A stretch of DNA of 64,000 bases from Leptidea sinapis. Its lineage: Eukaryota; Arthropoda; Insecta; Lepidoptera; Pieridae. The stretch is from positions 5,704,001-5,768,000 of the forward strand of contig NC_066297.1 of the NCBI RefSeq assembly GCF_905404315.1, written 5' to 3'. This document shows positions 62,301-64,000 of this stretch, piece by piece. Each line of letters begins with the position of its first letter. Within the stretch, counting starts at the first letter, position 1. The position numbers were made by a program, and so were the translations under genes. A model generated the notes under the pieces. That model did not search any database and had not been told where the DNA came from. It saw nothing but the letters and a program-made list of their open reading frames with translations.

Positions 62301-64000
62301 GTTATCATAATTTTGAGCGGCGGCCATCTTGGATTTCAAAAATGATCACAAAATCGTTCTTTGCACTCTCTAGAACCTAGGATACGATACCCATATTTTA
62401 ATGATCATAATCTTGCATTGCGGCCATCTCGGATTTAAAAATGATCCCAAAATTATTTTCTGCACCCTGAAAAACCTCGAACACGATATCCATATTGCTG
62501 AAAACATAACTGTTTGCGGCAGCCTTCTTGGATTTCAAAAATGATCCCAGAATTGTGCTCTGCATCCTCGAGAACCTCGGACACGATATCAATATTGCTA
62601 AAATCATAATTTTGTGCGGGGGCCATCTTGGATTTGAAAAATTATCACCAAATCGTTCTCTGCACCCTAGAGAAACTCGTGTACGATATCAATATTGATG
62701 AAAACATAATTGTTTGCGGCAACCCTCTTGGATTTCAAAAATGACCACAGAATTGTTCTCTGCACCTTCTAGAACCTCGGACACGTTATCCATAATGTAG
62801 TTATCATACTTTTGAGCGGCGACCATCTTGGATTTGAAAAACGATCACAAAATCGCTCTCTGCACTCTCGAGAACCTCGGATACGATACCCATATTTTTA
62901 TGATCATTATCTTGCATTGCGGCCATCTCCGATTTAAAAATGATCCCAAAATTATTTTCTGCACCCTCGAGAACCTCGGACACGATATCTATATTGATGA
63001 AAACATAATTGTTTGCGGCAACCCTCTTGGATTTCAACAATGATCACAGAATTGTTCTCTTTACCCTCGAGAACCTCGGACACGATATCCGTAATGTAGT
63101 TATCATACTTTTGAGCGGCGGCCATCTTCGATTTAAAAAATGATCACAAAATCGTTCTCTGCACCAACGAGAACCTCGGATACGATACCCATAATGTAGT
63201 TATCACAATTTTGAGCGGCGGCCATCTTGGATTTCAAAAATGATCACAAAATCGTTCTTTGCACTCTCTAGAACCTAGGATACGATACCCATAATCTAGT
63301 TATTATACTTTTGAGTGGCGGCCATCTCGGATTTAAAAATGATCCCAAAATTGTTTTCTGCACCCTCAAGAACCTCGGACACGATATCCATATTGCTGAA
63401 AATATAATTTTGTGCGGCGGCAATCTTGGATTTGAAAAATGATCCCAAAATTATTTTCTGCACCCTCGAGAACCTCTGATAGGATAACCATAATGTACTT
63501 ATCATATTTTTTAAGCCGCGGCCATCTTGGATTTGAAAAATGATCACATTTTGCTCCCTCGAGAACCTCGGATACGATACCCATAATGAAGTTATCATAC
63601 TTTTGAGCGGCGGCCATCTTGGATTTGAAAAATGATCACAAAATCGTTCTCTGCACCCTCGAGAACTTAGGATACGATACCCATAATCTAGTTAACATAC
63701 ATTTGAGCGGCGGCCATCTTGGATTTCAAAAATGATCACAAAATCGTTCTGTGCACTCTCGAGAACCTCGGATACGATACCCATATTTTAATGATCATAA
63801 TCTTACATTGCGGCAATCTCGGATTTAAAAATGATCCCAAAATTATTTTCTGCACCCTCAAAAACCTCGAACACGATATCCATATTGCTGAAAACATAAC
63901 TGTTTGCGGCAGCCTTCTTGGATTTGAAAAATGATCCCAAAATTATTTTCTGCACCCTCGAGAACCTCTGATACGATACCCATAATGTACTTATCATATT
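59361..64000 (+). repeat. More divergent, less ordered satellite
   Basis: Monomers here carry many private changes: CTCGGACACTATATCC, TTTCAATAATGATC, CGGATGAGACACCAATAATG, CGCTCGCTGCACC, CGCTTGCTGCACC, ACTTATTTTTTTATGATC, AAAAACGATCACAAAATCG and CTCTTTACCCTCGAG. Cassettes at 60545 and 62828 are 2283 bp apart, a spacing not repeated elsewhere. A block with GCAGCCTTCTTGG is found at about 61922, 62519 and 63908. This is what a weakly homogenised, older or flanking part of an array looks like. Confidence 0.7.

Larger units (their letters stand above)
1..64000. repeat. 100-bp satellite DNA array, filling the window
   Basis: A monomer of about 100 bp is repeated head to tail in one orientation across the whole window, interrupted only by the transposon at 6189-6848. 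Each monomer carries the same ordered landmarks: CTGCACCCTCGAGAACCTCG, GATACGATACCCATAATG, TAGTTATCATACTTTTGAG, CGGCGGCCATCTTGGATTT and AATGATCACAAAATCGTTCT. Monomer lengths vary slightly (94, 99 and 100 bp are common). Variants occur in recurring order, so this is a higher-order-repeat satellite and not a simple monomeric one. Both array ends lie outside the window. Whether it is centromeric, pericentromeric or another heterochromatic block cannot be read from the sequence. Confidence 0.98.

Noticed and set aside
1..64000. CRISPR array (regular spacing of short repeats)
   Set aside because: The whole period is conserved, with no unique spacers, and the period is about 100 bp; this is tandem satellite DNA with no cas genes.
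1..64000. Tandem-repeat protein gene or polyprotein
   Set aside because: The repeat is not a multiple of three and stops occur in every frame within about three monomers.
1..64000. Firm call that the array is the centromere
   Set aside because: HOR structure and a weak CENP-B-like match are suggestive only; pericentromeric or other heterochromatic satellites look alike in sequence.
1..64000. tRNA, rRNA, telomeric repeat or histone-type gene clusters
   Set aside because: No cloverleaf boxes, rRNA-like conserved segments or TTAGG/TTAGGG runs were seen.

Overview
The window is essentially one block of satellite DNA with no convincing gene. From base 1 to base 64000 a monomer of about 100 bp repeats head to tail in a single orientation, roughly 640 copies. 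Landmarks recur in fixed order: an XhoI-type CTCGAG, then GATACCCATAATG, then GCGGCGGCCATCTTGG, then AATGATCACAAAATCG. The only clear interruption is a 660-bp element at 6189-6848, bounded by a TTAA duplication and 15-bp inverted repeats. It looks like a non-autonomous piggyBac-type transposon (MITE).

The window is eukaryotic: long homogenised satellite, higher-order repeats (HORs) and a piggyBac-like insertion. An animal is most likely. CpG is not depleted in the monomer (about 6 CpG per 100 bp at about 43% GC, observed/expected about 1.3 by hand count). That argues against a heavily CpG-methylated vertebrate genome and favours an invertebrate, possibly an arthropod. The species cannot be named from the sequence.

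Layout. (1) 1-14148 and 16938-30415 are two copies of a block of about 14 kb, colinear at constant offset (16937/16938 bp, falling to 16274 bp past the transposon, which only the first copy carries). Inside them sit a 1.85-kb block (four copies in the window), runs of an 892-bp HOR, a 399-bp tandem duplication and a 1685-bp repeat. (2) 14148-16937 links the two copies with a partial 1685-bp unit and 892-bp units. (3) 27943-43104 is a tandem array of a 3078-bp HOR: five units, the first 200 bp longer, the last truncated. (4) 42201-45679 holds a 1.7-1.8-kb tandem pair. (5) 45180-49390 is a mosaic of blocks seen earlier. (6) 49391-53560 is a recent perfect-phase tandem duplication of 2085 bp. (7) 53561-59360 is more mosaic. 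(8) 59360-64000 has more private substitutions and less HOR order, as expected of an older or edge part of an array.

No coding gene, tRNA, rRNA or CRISPR array is supported. The many short ORFs are by-products: the monomer is open in several frames, but its 100-bp period shifts frame at each repeat. Functionally suggestive points are a YY1/Pho-like CCATCTT core repeated in most ordinary monomers, a weak CENP-B-box resemblance in one monomer class, and the transposon as a natural marker for the order of duplication events.
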